Positions 36,152 through 44,569 of a stretch of DNA of 64,000 nucleotides are shown in pieces. This DNA comes from JACQFK01 sp964619955. Lineage in GTDB: Bacteria > Planctomycetota > MHYJ01 > JACPRB01. The stretch's first letter is position 1. Each line of letters opens with the position of its first letter. The stretch spans positions 1 through 64,000 of the forward strand of contig CAZUJF010000026.1 of NCBI GenBank assembly GCA_964619955.1, given 5' to 3'. The notes under the pieces were generated by a model that saw only the letters and a list, made by a program, of their open reading frames with translations, was not told where the DNA came from and did no database searches. A program made the translations under genes and the position numbers.

Positions 36152-36964
36152 TCAATTCAAGGCCGGGATGAGCATCCCGGCGTATCCCACCACTTGTTCA
36201 CGATCCCCGGACACGTCCCCGCTCGTCGCGTGGGCCAGCGTCCGGGCCGACGTCGCCCCCCGGGCCCGCGCATACGCGATGGCCGCCAGCACGGGCGCGT
36301 AACCGCACATCGACACCCGCTCGCGCCGCAGCGCCGCCCGCAGGCCTTCCGCGTCCAGCGCCTCCACCGCCCGGATCACGGCCGCGTCCTTCCGAAGCGT
36401 CGTCTCCTGGTCCTCGTAATGGTTCAGGTCCGTCGAGGCTACCACGAGGAACTCGCCCTCCACCCCGGCCAGCGAGGCGCCGAAGGCCTCCAGCCTCCGG
36501 GCCGAGCGGTCGTCCCTCCCCAGCGAGAGCGCCACCGGCACGAGCCTCATATCCGGACGCGCCACCTGCAGGAACGGCACCTGGACCTCGCCCGAATGCT
36601 CCCCGCGATGGCCGGCCTCGTCGAATTCGGCCCCCTCGCAGGCTTCCTTCACCCGCCGCGCGAGCGCCTCCTCCACGGGCGCATCCCCCAGCGGGGTCCG
36701 CCAGGCGCCCCGGGGCCAGACGGCGATCTCCGCCCCCTGCCCGCGATGATTGAAGCACAGCAGCACCACGTCCCTCGGAATCTCCACCGCCCCGTACACG
36801 GCCCCCGCCACGCGCCCCGAATAGACGTATCCCGCGTGCGGAACCACGACGGCCAGGGCCTTCGATTTCGGCCCGCGGCCCAGCATGGATTCGACGTCCC
36901 GGCGCAGTTCGGCGGCGGTCCCGGGATAGAACGTGCCGGACACGGCGGGCGCGCGGTGGCTCAT
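36152..36964 (-). CDS. MEMO1-like protein (AmmeMemoRadiSam system protein B)
   Basis: 270-residue protein of the MEMO family. Visible are RAPAVSGTFYPG, VPHAGYVYSGRVAGAVYGA and STDLNHYEDQETT, holding the histidines that in homologues form a dioxygenase-like metal site. In many genomes this gene neighbours an AMMECR1 protein and a radical SAM enzyme (the AmmeMemoRadiSam set); neither is seen next to it here. It lies between lipA and aspS on the same strand. Reaction unknown. Confidence 0.88.
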   Translation of the reverse strand: MSHRAPAVSGTFYPGTAAELRRDVESMLGRGPKSKALAVVVPHAGYVYSGRVAGAVYGAVEIPRDVVLLCFNHRGQGAEIAVWPRGAWRTPLGDAPVEEALARRVKEACEGAEFDEAGHRGEHSGEVQVPFLQVARPDMRLVPVALSLGRDDRSARRLEAFGASLAGVEGEFLVVASTDLNHYEDQETTLRKDAAVIRAVEALDAEGLRAALRRERVSMCGYAPVLAAIAYARARGATSARTLAHATSGDVSGDREQVVGYAGMLIPALN

Positions 36965-37014
36965 CGAAGCGCGGCATTCTCCCCGAAGGCCCGGAGGAAT
37001 GCAATGTCCCGCCG

Positions 37015-37893
37015 TCAGCGGGGCTGCGTGAGCCCCTCGAAGGGCTCCTCGGCCCGGTAGGAACTCCGCACCAGGGGGCCGGACTGCACGTAGCGGATGC
37101 CCCGCGCCTTCGCATCCGCGCCCAGGCGCTCGAACTCCTCGGGCGTGTAGTAGCGCCGCACCGGAAGGTGCTCCCGCGTCGGCTGCAGATACTGGCCGAC
37201 GGTCAGGATGTCCAGCCCGAGGCGGCCCAGGTCGTCGAAGAGCTCCTGGATCTCGTCCCAGGTCTCCCCATGCCCCACCTGGAGCCCCGTCTTCGTCAGG
37301 ATGCCGGCCTTCCGCGTCCCCTCGAGAACCCTCCGCGAACGCTCGTAGTTCGCCGCGCTGCGCACCTCCCGCTGGAGGCGCTTCACGCATTCCACGTTGT
37401 GCGCAAACACGTCCGGCTTCGCGTCCCAGACCGCCTGCAACGACTCGCGCCGGCCCAGGAAGTCGGGCGTCAGCACCTCGATCGTCGTCCCGGGATTCAG
37501 CTCGCGCGTCCGGCGGATCGTTTCGGCGAAGACCGCCGCGCCGCCGTCCTCGAGCTCGTCGCGGTTCACGCTCGTGATCACGGCGTGTTTGATGCCCAGT
37601 TCGCGTATCGCCTCGGCGGTGCGCCGGGGCTCGTCGAGGTCGAGCTCCACGGGCCGCCCGGTCTTCACGTTGCAGAAGCCGCACGAGCGCGTGCAGATGT
37701 CGCCGAGGATCATGAACGTGGCGGTCCGCCGGCTCCAGCACTCCGCGATGTTGGGGCACATCGCGTCCTCGCAGACGGTGTGCAGCTTCCGGCGGCGCGC
37801 GACGGCCAGCGTGTCCCGGTAGCCGCCGCCGGACGGAAGTTTTACCTTCAGCCAGGCCGGCTTGCGCAGGACTACCGGATGGGTATGGTCCAC
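37015..37893 (-). CDS. lipA: Lipoyl synthase
   Basis: 292-residue radical SAM enzyme that inserts two sulfurs into octanoyl-protein. The auxiliary cluster cysteines are in CEDAMCPNIAECW, the radical SAM cluster in CTRSCGFCNV, and the C-terminal serine motif in VRSSYRA. The family start RKPAWLKVKLP lies about ten residues in. The start is the GTG at 37893, overlapping the end of the acyltransferase gene by 22 bases; no ATG precedes the conserved region. Its place directly after the enzyme that carries lipoate, with lipB also in the operon, makes the cluster self-sufficient for lipoylation. Confidence 0.96.
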   Translation of the reverse strand: MDHTHPVVLRKPAWLKVKLPSGGGYRDTLAVARRRKLHTVCEDAMCPNIAECWSRRTATFMILGDICTRSCGFCNVKTGRPVELDLDEPRRTAEAIRELGIKHAVITSVNRDELEDGGAAVFAETIRRTRELNPGTTIEVLTPDFLGRRESLQAVWDAKPDVFAHNVECVKRLQREVRSAANYERSRRVLEGTRKAGILTKTGLQVGHGETWDEIQELFDDLGRLGLDILTVGQYLQPTREHLPVRRYYTPEEFERLGADAKARGIRYVQSGPLVRSSYRAEEPFEGLTQPR

Positions 37894-39149
37894 GTCTGGA
37901 GCAGTTCCTTCACGCGGGCCATGAATTTCTCGGCCTCCACGCCGTCGACGACGCGGTGGTCGAACGAAAGGTCGATGTAGCACATCGGCCGGATCGCGAT
38001 CGCGTCGTTGATGACGACCGCCCGCTTCTGGATCGACCCGATCCCCAGGATCGCCACCTGCGGCTGGTTGATCACGGGCGTCGCGAAGAGCCCGCCGAAG
38101 CTTCCGGGATTGGTGATCGTGAACGTGCCGCCCTGGATGTCGTCGACCGTCAGCTTCTTGATCTTCGCGCGCTCCGCGACGTCGTTGATGCCCCGCACCA
38201 GCCCGAGGAAGCTCTTCTCCTCGCAGGCCTTCACGACGGGGACGATCAGCCCCTCGGGGATCGCGACGGCGACCCCCAGGTTGATGTAGTTGTGGTAGAC
38301 GACGTTCGTGCCGTCCACCGAGGCGTTGAAGAGCGGGAACTCCTTCAGGGCCTGGACGGCCGCCCCGGCGAAGAAATGCGTGTAGGTCAGCCTCGTGCCG
38401 AAGACCGTCTCGTAGTCCTTCTTCTCGCGCTCCCGCAGCTCGACCACCTTGCTCATGTCGATCTCGAAGAAGGTCGTCACGTGCGCGGAGGTGGCCTTGG
38501 AGCGGGTCATGTGCTCGGCGATCTTCTGACGCATCGGCGACATGGGTTCGACGCGGGTGCGTCCCGGGACCGCGACGGGCGCCTTGGCCGCCGGAACGAA
38601 CGCGGCCGGACGCGGGATGGGCGCGGGCGGGGCCGCGGCCGGGGCCGTCGGCGACGCCGCAGGGGCGCCCCTCTGGATGTGCTCGTCGATGTCCTTCTTG
38701 GTGATGCGCCCCTTCCAGCCCGAACCGGTGATCGCGCCGAGTTCGACGCCCTCCTGCCGGGCGATGCGCCGCACCAGGGGCGAGGCGAAGACGCGGCCGG
38801 CTTCCTCCGCGGTGGGCGCCGCCGTCAGCGCGGGGGCCGGCGCCGCCGGGGCGGCGGGCCGCTTTTCGGCCTCGGGGGGCGCGGCCGCGGGAGCGGTCGC
38901 CGCGGACGTCACGCCCTCGTCCACGATCGCCACGACCGTGTGGATGGGCACCTTGGAACCCACGGGCATCAGGATCTTCTGGAGCACCCCGGCGACGGGG
39001 GACGGGATTTCCGTGTCGACCTTGTCCGTCGACAGCTCGAAGATCGGCTCGTCCCGCCGGACGGACTCGCCTTCCTTCTTGAGCCACTTGGTGATGGTGC
39101 CCTCGAAGATGGATTCGCCCATCTGGGGCATGACGATATTGGTCGGCAT
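37872..39149 (-). CDS. 2-oxoacid dehydrogenase E2 acyltransferase
   Basis: 425-residue E2. One lipoyl domain with K43 in ELSTDKVDTEIPSP, an Ala/Pro linker, a peripheral subunit-binding domain (ASPLVRRIARQEGVELGAI), a second Ala/Pro linker and the catalytic domain with HRVVDGVEAEKFM near the C-terminus. Exactly one lipoyl domain, and E1 of the alpha/beta type, fit either a pyruvate or a branched-chain oxoacid complex; I cannot decide between them. It follows the E1 beta gene by 74 bases; AAGAGGG lies about ten bases before the ATG, and a possible TATGAT about 40 bases upstream might add a secondary promoter. Confidence 0.93.
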   Translation of the reverse strand: MPTNIVMPQMGESIFEGTITKWLKKEGESVRRDEPIFELSTDKVDTEIPSPVAGVLQKILMPVGSKVPIHTVVAIVDEGVTSAATAPAAAPPEAEKRPAAPAAPAPALTAAPTAEEAGRVFASPLVRRIARQEGVELGAITGSGWKGRITKKDIDEHIQRGAPAASPTAPAAAPPAPIPRPAAFVPAAKAPVAVPGRTRVEPMSPMRQKIAEHMTRSKATSAHVTTFFEIDMSKVVELREREKKDYETVFGTRLTYTHFFAGAAVQALKEFPLFNASVDGTNVVYHNYINLGVAVAIPEGLIVPVVKACEEKSFLGLVRGINDVAERAKIKKLTVDDIQGGTFTITNPGSFGGLFATPVINQPQVAILGIGSIQKRAVVINDAIAIRPMCYIDLSFDHRVVDGVEAEKFMARVKELLQTWTIPIR

Positions 39150-39223
39150 CGATCGCTATCCCTCTTGGAAGCTGGTCTCAGGGCGCATCATACAATGAGG
39201 GGTATCCCTTATCCAGAATCCGC

Positions 39224-40192
39224 TCAGTAGGCCGCCAGGGCCCGCGCGGCGCGGCAGATCTCGTCCACCGAGGGCAGATGGGCGTCCTCCAGCGCGGGGG
39301 CGAAGGGCACGGGGGCGTCCGGCGCGGTCACCCGGACCACGGGCCCGTCCAGGTCCTCGAACGCCTCCTCGTTCACGATCGCCGCGATCTCGGAGGCCAC
39401 CCCGCCCGTGCGGATGTCCTCCTGCACGACCATGATCTTGTGCGTCTTCCGCACGCTCGCGACGAGGGCCTCCCGGTCCAGCGGATAGATCGTCCGCAGG
39501 TCGATCAGCTCCACGGAGAGTTCCGGCATTTTCGCCAGAGCCTCCAGGCAGCGGTGCAGCATCATCCCGTAGCTGACGATCGTGAGCTGCGTCCCGGGCC
39601 TGACCAGCGCCGCCTTCCCGATCGGCACGGGGGCGATGCCGGCCGGGACCTCCCCCTTGATCCGGCGATACAGGTACTTGTGCTCGAGGAAGAGACAGGG
39701 ATCGTTGTCCCGGATGCAGGCCTTCATCAGCCCCGCGGCGTCCGCCGGATTCGACGGCGCCACCACCTTGATGCCCGGCGAGTGCGCGAACCACATCTCC
39801 ACGCTGCGCGAATGGAAGGGTCCCGCGCGGAGCCCCGCGCCCCAGGGCCCCCGGAAGACCAGGGGGGCCGGCCGCCCCCAGCGGTAGCGGCTCGTCGCCG
39901 CGAAGTTGACGATGACGTCGAAGGCGCAGGCGATGAAGTCGATGAACTGGAATTCCACGACCGGACGGAAACCCACATAGGACATCCCGACGGCCGCGCC
40001 CACGAAGCCCTCCTCCGCGATCGGCATCTCGAGCACGCGCTTCGGCCCGAAAAGGTCCAGGAAGCCTTCGGTCACCTTGAACGCGCCCCCGTAGCGGCCG
40101 ATGTCCTCCCCCATCAGCAGAACCGACGGATCCGCCTCCATCTCCTCCCGGAGCGCCTGGGAGACCGCCTCGAGAAACGTCCGCTCAGGCAT
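39224..40192 (-). CDS. 2-oxoacid dehydrogenase E1 beta subunit
   Basis: 322-residue transketolase-like beta subunit. MGEDIGRYGGAFKVTEGF, EMPIAEEGFVGAAVGMSYVG, RGPWGAGLRAGPFHSRSVE and VVAPSNPADAAGLMKACI are characteristic of PdhB/BkdA2 proteins. It pairs with the alpha subunit to form the thiamine diphosphate site. The ATG lies eight bases inside the end of the alpha gene, so the subunits are translationally linked. Confidence 0.94.
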   Translation of the reverse strand: MPERTFLEAVSQALREEMEADPSVLLMGEDIGRYGGAFKVTEGFLDLFGPKRVLEMPIAEEGFVGAAVGMSYVGFRPVVEFQFIDFIACAFDVIVNFAATSRYRWGRPAPLVFRGPWGAGLRAGPFHSRSVEMWFAHSPGIKVVAPSNPADAAGLMKACIRDNDPCLFLEHKYLYRRIKGEVPAGIAPVPIGKAALVRPGTQLTIVSYGMMLHRCLEALAKMPELSVELIDLRTIYPLDREALVASVRKTHKIMVVQEDIRTGGVASEIAAIVNEEAFEDLDGPVVRVTAPDAPVPFAPALEDAHLPSVDEICRAARALAAY

Positions 40193-41201
40193 GAGCCCTC
40201 CCCCACGGCTCGAAGGCGATGATGCCGTCGTCCTCGAAGACGCCCCTCCGCGCCTCAGCGCCGTCCGGCGCCGGGGAGGCCTCCGCGAACGCCACGGCGT
40301 CCTCCACCGCGGCCTGGACGCGTGCCTCGATCTCCGCCTTCTCCGCCGCCGTGGGCTTCAGGGCGCGTTCATGGCGGACGATGGGGTCCTTCCTCCGCCA
40401 CGCCTCGAAAAGCTCCGGCGGGACGTACTCCGCCCCGTCGTGCGGCGCATGTCCGCGCATGCGGAAAGTCTTCAATTCGATCAACTGCGGCCCGCCGCCC
40501 GCGCGGGCGGCATCAACGCAGGATTTCGTCAGGTGGTAGACCGCCTCGACATCGTTCCCGTCGCCGACGAAGCCCGGGATCCCGAACGCCTTCGCCTTGT
40601 CCGCCAGATCCGTCAGCAGCGACTGCTTCGAGGTCGGCGTCGAATAGGCGTATCCGTTGTTCTCGATGATCACGACCAGGGGCGCGCGGTTCACGGCCGC
40701 CACATTGAGGCCTTCGTAGAAATCGCCGGTGGACGTGGCCCCGTCGCCGATGTACGCCAGCGCCACCCGCGGCTCGCCTTTCAAGCGGGCGCCCATCGCC
40801 ATGCCCGCGAGCACGGAGATCTGGATACCCAGCATGGAGATGTACGCGACCACCCCCGTGCGGTCCACGTCGCCGAAGTGCTGCGAGTTGTCCTTGCCGC
40901 CCGTGGGCGAGGTCGCCTTCGCGAGATACTGGGTCATGATGTCCCGCGGCGTGTGGCCGCGCACGAGCACCGCCCCCAGGTTCCGGATCATCGGGCCGAG
41001 GTAGTCCCCGGGCTGAAGGGCGTGGGCGGACCCGATCGAGACCGCCTCCTGGCCGAGATTCGAGAAGAGGCCGCCGAGCACGCGGCCCTGCTTGTGCAGC
41101 ACGTGCGCCCGCTCGTCGAGCGCGCGGGTGAGCTTCAGATCGTGATAAAGCCGGAGCCGGAAGTCCCGGGGCAGCGCCTCAGGGGCGGGCCGCTTCGCCA
41201 T
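40185..41201 (-). CDS. 2-oxoacid dehydrogenase E1 alpha subunit
   Basis: 338-residue alpha subunit. The thiamine diphosphate motif is IGDGATSTGDFYEGLNVAAV followed by VVIIENNGYAYSTP. The N-terminal region GLFSNLGQEAVSIGSAHAL resembles branched-chain and acetoin-type E1 alpha proteins. The phosphorylation-loop region (MRGHAPHDGAEYVP) looks branched-chain-like. Which 2-oxoacid is used is not certain. It overlaps lipB by 23 bases. Confidence 0.94.
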   Translation of the reverse strand: MAKRPAPEALPRDFRLRLYHDLKLTRALDERAHVLHKQGRVLGGLFSNLGQEAVSIGSAHALQPGDYLGPMIRNLGAVLVRGHTPRDIMTQYLAKATSPTGGKDNSQHFGDVDRTGVVAYISMLGIQISVLAGMAMGARLKGEPRVALAYIGDGATSTGDFYEGLNVAAVNRAPLVVIIENNGYAYSTPTSKQSLLTDLADKAKAFGIPGFVGDGNDVEAVYHLTKSCVDAARAGGGPQLIELKTFRMRGHAPHDGAEYVPPELFEAWRRKDPIVRHERALKPTAAEKAEIEARVQAAVEDAVAFAEASPAPDGAEARRGVFEDDGIIAFEPWGRAHA

Positions 41202-41838
41202 GCGCCGTCATGCTCCGTCGGAAGACCGCACCGAACGCCTCGACGAGCGCGGCCCGGACCTCGCCGGGATCCGCCTCCCGCCCCGTCTCGCGCGCGAGCG
41301 ATGTTACCCCCTTGCCCTGGAGCCCGCAAGGAACGATCAGGTCGAAGTACGAGAGGTCCGTGTTGGCGTTGAAGGCGAATCCGTGGCTCGTCACCCAGCG
41401 CTCGAGGCGCACGCCGATCGCGCCGATCTTGCGGTCCCCGACCCAGGCGCCCGTCATGCCCGGGATGCGCCCCGCCGTGACCTTCCAGCGGGCCGCCGTG
41501 CGGATCATCACCTCCTCGAGGCCGTCCAGATACCAGCGCACGTCCCGGCGCAGTTCGTCGAGGTTCATCACCGGGTACCCCACGATCTGACCGGGGCCGT
41601 GGAACGTGACGTCGCCGCCGCGGTCGCTCTGGACCAGCGCGACCTCCGGCCGCGATGCCAGCACGTGCTCGCGCTTGGCCATCTTGCCGAGCGTGATCAC
41701 GGGGGGATGTTCGACGAAGAGCAGGCTGTCGGGGATCTCCCCCGCGATGCGCCGGCGCACCGTGTCCTTCTGGACGGCCAGCGCCTCCGCGTAGCCCAGG
41801 CGTCCCAGGTCGCGCCAGACGCACCCGGGACGGCCCAT
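41179..41838 (-). CDS. lipB: Octanoyltransferase LipB
   Basis: 219-residue cysteine/lysine acyltransferase that moves octanoate from ACP to lipoyl domains. Motifs: RGGDVTFHGPGQIVGYPVM, catalytic Lys in KIGAIGVRLERWVTSHGFA and catalytic Cys in IVPCGLQGKGVTSL. It shares one base with the lpdA stop and overlaps the E1 alpha gene. The downstream lipA completes the pathway. Confidence 0.96.
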   Translation of the reverse strand: MGRPGCVWRDLGRLGYAEALAVQKDTVRRRIAGEIPDSLLFVEHPPVITLGKMAKREHVLASRPEVALVQSDRGGDVTFHGPGQIVGYPVMNLDELRRDVRWYLDGLEEVMIRTAARWKVTAGRIPGMTGAWVGDRKIGAIGVRLERWVTSHGFAFNANTDLSYFDLIVPCGLQGKGVTSLARETGREADPGEVRAALVEAFGAVFRRSMTAHGEAARP

Positions 41839-43220
41839 CAGATGTGGATCGCGTGGCCGAAGTAGGCGTGGGCCGCTTCCATGAGGCCCTCGCTCAGCGT
41901 GGGATGCGGGTGCATCGCGGCCAGTTCATGGACCGTGAGCTCCCCGTTGAGCACCGCCACGCCCTCGCCGATGAGGTCCCCGGCGTGGGCGTGCAGGATG
42001 TGGACGCCGAGCACCTCGTCGTAGCGGCTGTCGGCGACGATCTTGACGAAGCCTTCGCGCTCGTCCTCGATGGCGGCCTTGCCCACACCCATGAACGGGA
42101 ACTTCGCCGTCTTGACCTTGTGGCCGCGCTCGCGGGCCTTCTTCTCGGTGAGCCCGATGCTCGCCACCTGCGGGTCGCAGTAGGTCACGCCGGGCGTGCG
42201 GTCATAGTTGAGGGGCTTCGGGTTCTTCCCCGCGAGATGCTCCGCCGCCAGGATGCCCTCGGCGCTCGCCACGTGGGCCAGCTGGGGCGTGGGGACGATG
42301 TCCCCGATCGCGTAGATCCCGGGCTCCGCCGTCTGCATATGGCCGTCGACCTTGATGAAGCCCCGGTCCGTCTTGATGCGGGTGTTCTCGAGGCCGATCT
42401 TGTCGGTGTTGGGTTTGCGACCCACCGCGACGAGGACGAACTCCGACTCCAGCGCTTCCGTCTTTCCGTCCTTGGAGACGGTCGTGACGTAGCCCGCACC
42501 CGAGGGCTTGATGGACTCCACCTTGGAGCCGGTGTGGAACTTGAGGCCCCGCTTGGCGAGGATCTTCTGGAGTTCCGCGGCGACCTCGTCGTCCTCGATC
42601 GGCACGATCTGCGGCATGGCTTCGACGACGCTGACCTTCGAGCCGAAGCGCTGGTAGACGGACGCGAACTCCAGGCCGACGGCGCCCGCGCCGATGACGA
42701 CCATCGAGGCCGGGACCTTCTTGAGATTGAGGGCCTCGTTGCTGGTGATGATGCCCCTGCCGTCGGGCTCCATGCCCGGGAACCATTTCACGGACGAGCC
42801 GGTGGCCAGGATGACGGCTTTCGTGGTGTGCGCCTTGCCGTCGACCTCGACGACGCCGGGCTTGGCGACGCGCCCGAGCCCCACGAGGGTCGTGACCTTG
42901 TTCTTCTTGAGCAGGGCCTCGATGCCCATGAGGTTGCGTTTGACGACGAGTTCCTTATGTTTCATGACGGCGTCGAGGTTGAGGCGGACGTTGTCGGCCT
43001 CGACCCCGAATTTCGCGGCGTGCTGCATCTGCTCGTAGAGGTAGGCGTCGTGAAGGAGGGCCTTCGTGGGGATGCAGCCCCAGTGGAGACAGGTGCCGCC
43101 GAACTCGGGCTTGGGGCCCTTTTCGACGAGGGCCGTCTTGAGGCCGAGCTGGGCGGAGCGGATCGCGGCGACGTAGCCGCCGGGACCGGAGCCGATGATC
43201 GTCACGTCGAAGTCGGGCAT
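41838..43220 (-). CDS. lpdA: Dihydrolipoyl dehydrogenase (E3)
   Basis: 460-residue FAD flavoprotein. FAD loop VTIIGSGPGGYVAAI, redox disulfide C44/C49 in GGTCLHWGCIPTK, NAD loop VVIGAGAVGLEFASVY, second FAD motif GIYAIGDIV and active-site base motif HPHPTLSEGLMEA. Start at 43220 chosen by the normal N-terminus and GAGGAA seven bases upstream; a frame extension to 43280 would cross the promoter. It is the first gene of the 2-oxoacid dehydrogenase/lipoate operon. Confidence 0.96.
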   Translation of the reverse strand: MPDFDVTIIGSGPGGYVAAIRSAQLGLKTALVEKGPKPEFGGTCLHWGCIPTKALLHDAYLYEQMQHAAKFGVEADNVRLNLDAVMKHKELVVKRNLMGIEALLKKNKVTTLVGLGRVAKPGVVEVDGKAHTTKAVILATGSSVKWFPGMEPDGRGIITSNEALNLKKVPASMVVIGAGAVGLEFASVYQRFGSKVSVVEAMPQIVPIEDDEVAAELQKILAKRGLKFHTGSKVESIKPSGAGYVTTVSKDGKTEALESEFVLVAVGRKPNTDKIGLENTRIKTDRGFIKVDGHMQTAEPGIYAIGDIVPTPQLAHVASAEGILAAEHLAGKNPKPLNYDRTPGVTYCDPQVASIGLTEKKARERGHKVKTAKFPFMGVGKAAIEDEREGFVKIVADSRYDEVLGVHILHAHAGDLIGEGVAVLNGELTVHELAAMHPHPTLSEGLMEAAHAYFGHAIHI

Positions 43221-43251
43221 GAGCTTGTTCCTCGGATTAGGGAAGGCAGCC

Positions 43252-43280
43252 GTTATAGGGGATCGGACGGGGGCGTTCAA
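43252..43280 (-). promoter_or_regulatory. Promoter of the lpdA operon
   Basis: Minus strand TTGAAC (43280-43275), 17-base spacer, TATAAC (43257-43252); five of six matches in each hexamer. The leader of about 25 bases carries a Shine-Dalgarno (GAGGAA). It lies directly after the VapC-like gene. Confidence 0.75.
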
Positions 43281-43301
43281 GGGGTTGCGCCTGCGGAGCG
43301 T

Positions 43302-43700
43302 TCAAGGAAGGAGATCGAAGCCCGCCTTCCGGAAGCCGCCGTCGAAGCTGAAGATCTTCCGCGTCCGGGCCGCCTTCATCAGAACGACGTTCGTCGCGTC
43401 GACGAAGCTCAGGCCCTGATCCTCGAACTTCAGCAGCGCCTCGAGGGCCTCCTCCACCGCCTGGAGACCGACATCGACGACATGGAAGAGGGGGCTGGAC
43501 AGGATCTTTCGGATGAAATCCGACGTCGGCCGGGCCCCCACCAGGCGCACGCCGCGACCGGCCACCTCCCCCAGCACAAAGAGGCTCGTGATCAGCCGGA
43601 CGTCCCCCATCCGCGCCATCGCCGCCAGCGCGGACGCGTGATGCTGATCCGAGCGGTCCAGAAGGGCGATGAAGGGGCCGGAGTCGACGAAGACCCTCAC
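43302..43700 (-). CDS. VapC-like PIN-domain toxin
   Basis: 132-residue PIN-domain protein, probably an Mg2+-dependent ribonuclease. The acidic residues are in FVDSGPFIALLD, LGEV, LSFVDATNVVLM and FSFDGGFRKAGF. The GTG start overlaps the antitoxin stop by four bases. Toxins of this type cleave tRNA, rRNA or mRNA; the target here cannot be predicted. All four expected acidic positions are filled, so it appears active. Confidence 0.88.
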   Translation of the reverse strand: MRVFVDSGPFIALLDRSDQHHASALAAMARMGDVRLITSLFVLGEVAGRGVRLVGARPTSDFIRKILSSPLFHVVDVGLQAVEEALEALLKFEDQGLSFVDATNVVLMKAARTRKIFSFDGGFRKAGFDLLP

Positions 43701-43969
43701 GCCCGGGGTCTCCGACGGCGGGGGCCGTGGAGCACCTCGTCGACGTCGACGGAGCCCGTCCCCGGCCCGCCGCTCGCGGCGGCTCCGCACGCGCCGAGGA
43801 AATCCTCCAGGGATTCCTTCCAGCTCCCCCGTTCCGGGGGGGAGGCCAGGTGTTTCTCCAGGGCTTCGCGGATCACCGCGGAAGCCGGAACACCCTCCAG
43901 CAGGGCCCGCTGCTTGATCGCTTTCAACATGGGAGCCTCGATCCGCACATTGGTCACGACGTATCTCAT
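43697..43969 (-). CDS. Antitoxin of VapBC-like pair
   Basis: 90-residue protein. The N-terminus MRYVVTNVRIEAPMLKAIKQ with EGVPASAVIREALEKHL has the strand-helix-helix pattern of ribbon-helix-helix antitoxins. The C-terminal half is Gly/Ala-rich and ends in a basic tail, the part that would wrap the toxin. The start at 43969 is set by a promoter whose -10 ends seven bases upstream. It overlaps the toxin gene by four bases. A perfect inverted repeat covers its -10, consistent with autoregulation. Confidence 0.8.
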   Translation of the reverse strand: MRYVVTNVRIEAPMLKAIKQRALLEGVPASAVIREALEKHLASPPERGSWKESLEDFLGACGAAASGGPGTGSVDVDEVLHGPRRRRPRA

Positions 43970-43976
43970 CACTACA

Positions 43977-44005
43977 AGCATACATCCGTATGCTTTGCAA
44001 TGCAA
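43977..44005 (-). promoter_or_regulatory. Toxin-antitoxin promoter with overlapping operator
   Basis: Minus strand TTGCAT (44005-44000), 17-base spacer, TATGCT (43982-43977), seven bases to the antitoxin ATG. The perfect dyad AGCATAC-N4-GTATGCT (43977-43994) covers the -10, so bound antitoxin would block RNA polymerase. Confidence 0.75.
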
Positions 44006-44135
44006 GTCCGTCATCTCCACGCTCATGAAAGGAGTGGCTCCGGACGGAATATTTCGACAGGGAAAATGCCGACTCCTGGAGATTTATTCCGCTCTTGATC
44101 CGCTGTAGTTCGAGCGCCGCCGCCGCGCGCGGGGT

Positions 44136-44141
44136 TAGAAT
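44136..44141 (+). promoter_or_regulatory. -10-like element, leaderless membrane protein gene
   Basis: TAGAAT six bases before the ATG at 44148; no -35 found. The rest of the 178-base gap 43970-44147 holds a somewhat AT-richer stretch with no open frame or repeat that I can support. Confidence 0.5.
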
Positions 44142-44147
44142 CGGGGG

Positions 44148-44564
44148 ATGCCCGGAGTCGACGACCTCAAATACTACGAACTGACCCGCGCGCGCCTGGA
44201 GCACGAGGACGGCCTGATCGTCAACCGCCTCTCCTGGCTGATGGCGTCGCAGTCGTTCCTGTTCACGGCGTATGCGATCGTCACCAACGGGCCCCTCTCC
44301 CCGCCGTCGGGGCGCACCCTCCAGCTGCTGCACCTCGTCCCGCTCATCGGCGTGATTTCGACCGCCCTCATCTACGCCGGCGTGCTCGCCGCGGTGTGCG
44401 CCATGCGCTGGCTCCTGGCGGCCTACCGCGCCCGCATCCCCGATGAAGCGGCGCTCGGCGTTCCGCCGATCTTCACTCCCCAGCCCATCCGTCTCTGGGG
44501 CATGGCCGCGCCTTCATTCCTGCCCGCCGTCTTCCTGCTCGCCTGGCTCTTCCTGCTGCGGTAG
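44148..44564 (+). CDS. Small three-helix membrane protein
   Basis: 138-residue protein of unknown function. A cytoplasmic N-terminal helix (DDLKYYELTRARLEHEDGLI) leads into a first hydrophobic helix (about 29-47), a second helix at about 61-88 (LVPLIGVISTALIYAGVLAA) and a third at the C-terminus (SFLPAVFLLAWLFLL). No catalytic motif. Start fixed by TAGAAT six bases upstream. It ends five bases before the convergent glgC gene. Confidence 0.65.
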   Translation: MPGVDDLKYYELTRARLEHEDGLIVNRLSWLMASQSFLFTAYAIVTNGPLSPPSGRTLQLLHLVPLIGVISTALIYAGVLAAVCAMRWLLAAYRARIPDEAALGVPPIFTPQPIRLWGMAAPSFLPAVFLLAWLFLLR

Positions 44565-44569
44565 CCCCC

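Noticed and set aside
39186..39200. TACAAT on the plus strand in the E1 beta-E2 spacer
   Set aside because: No plus-strand gene follows; the minus-strand reading (TATGAT) is only a weak candidate for a secondary promoter of E2.
43970..44147. Possible small RNA or mobile-element remnant in the largest intergenic gap
   Set aside because: Only the two divergent promoters and a slightly AT-richer stretch are seen; no terminator, repeat pair or duplicated target site.
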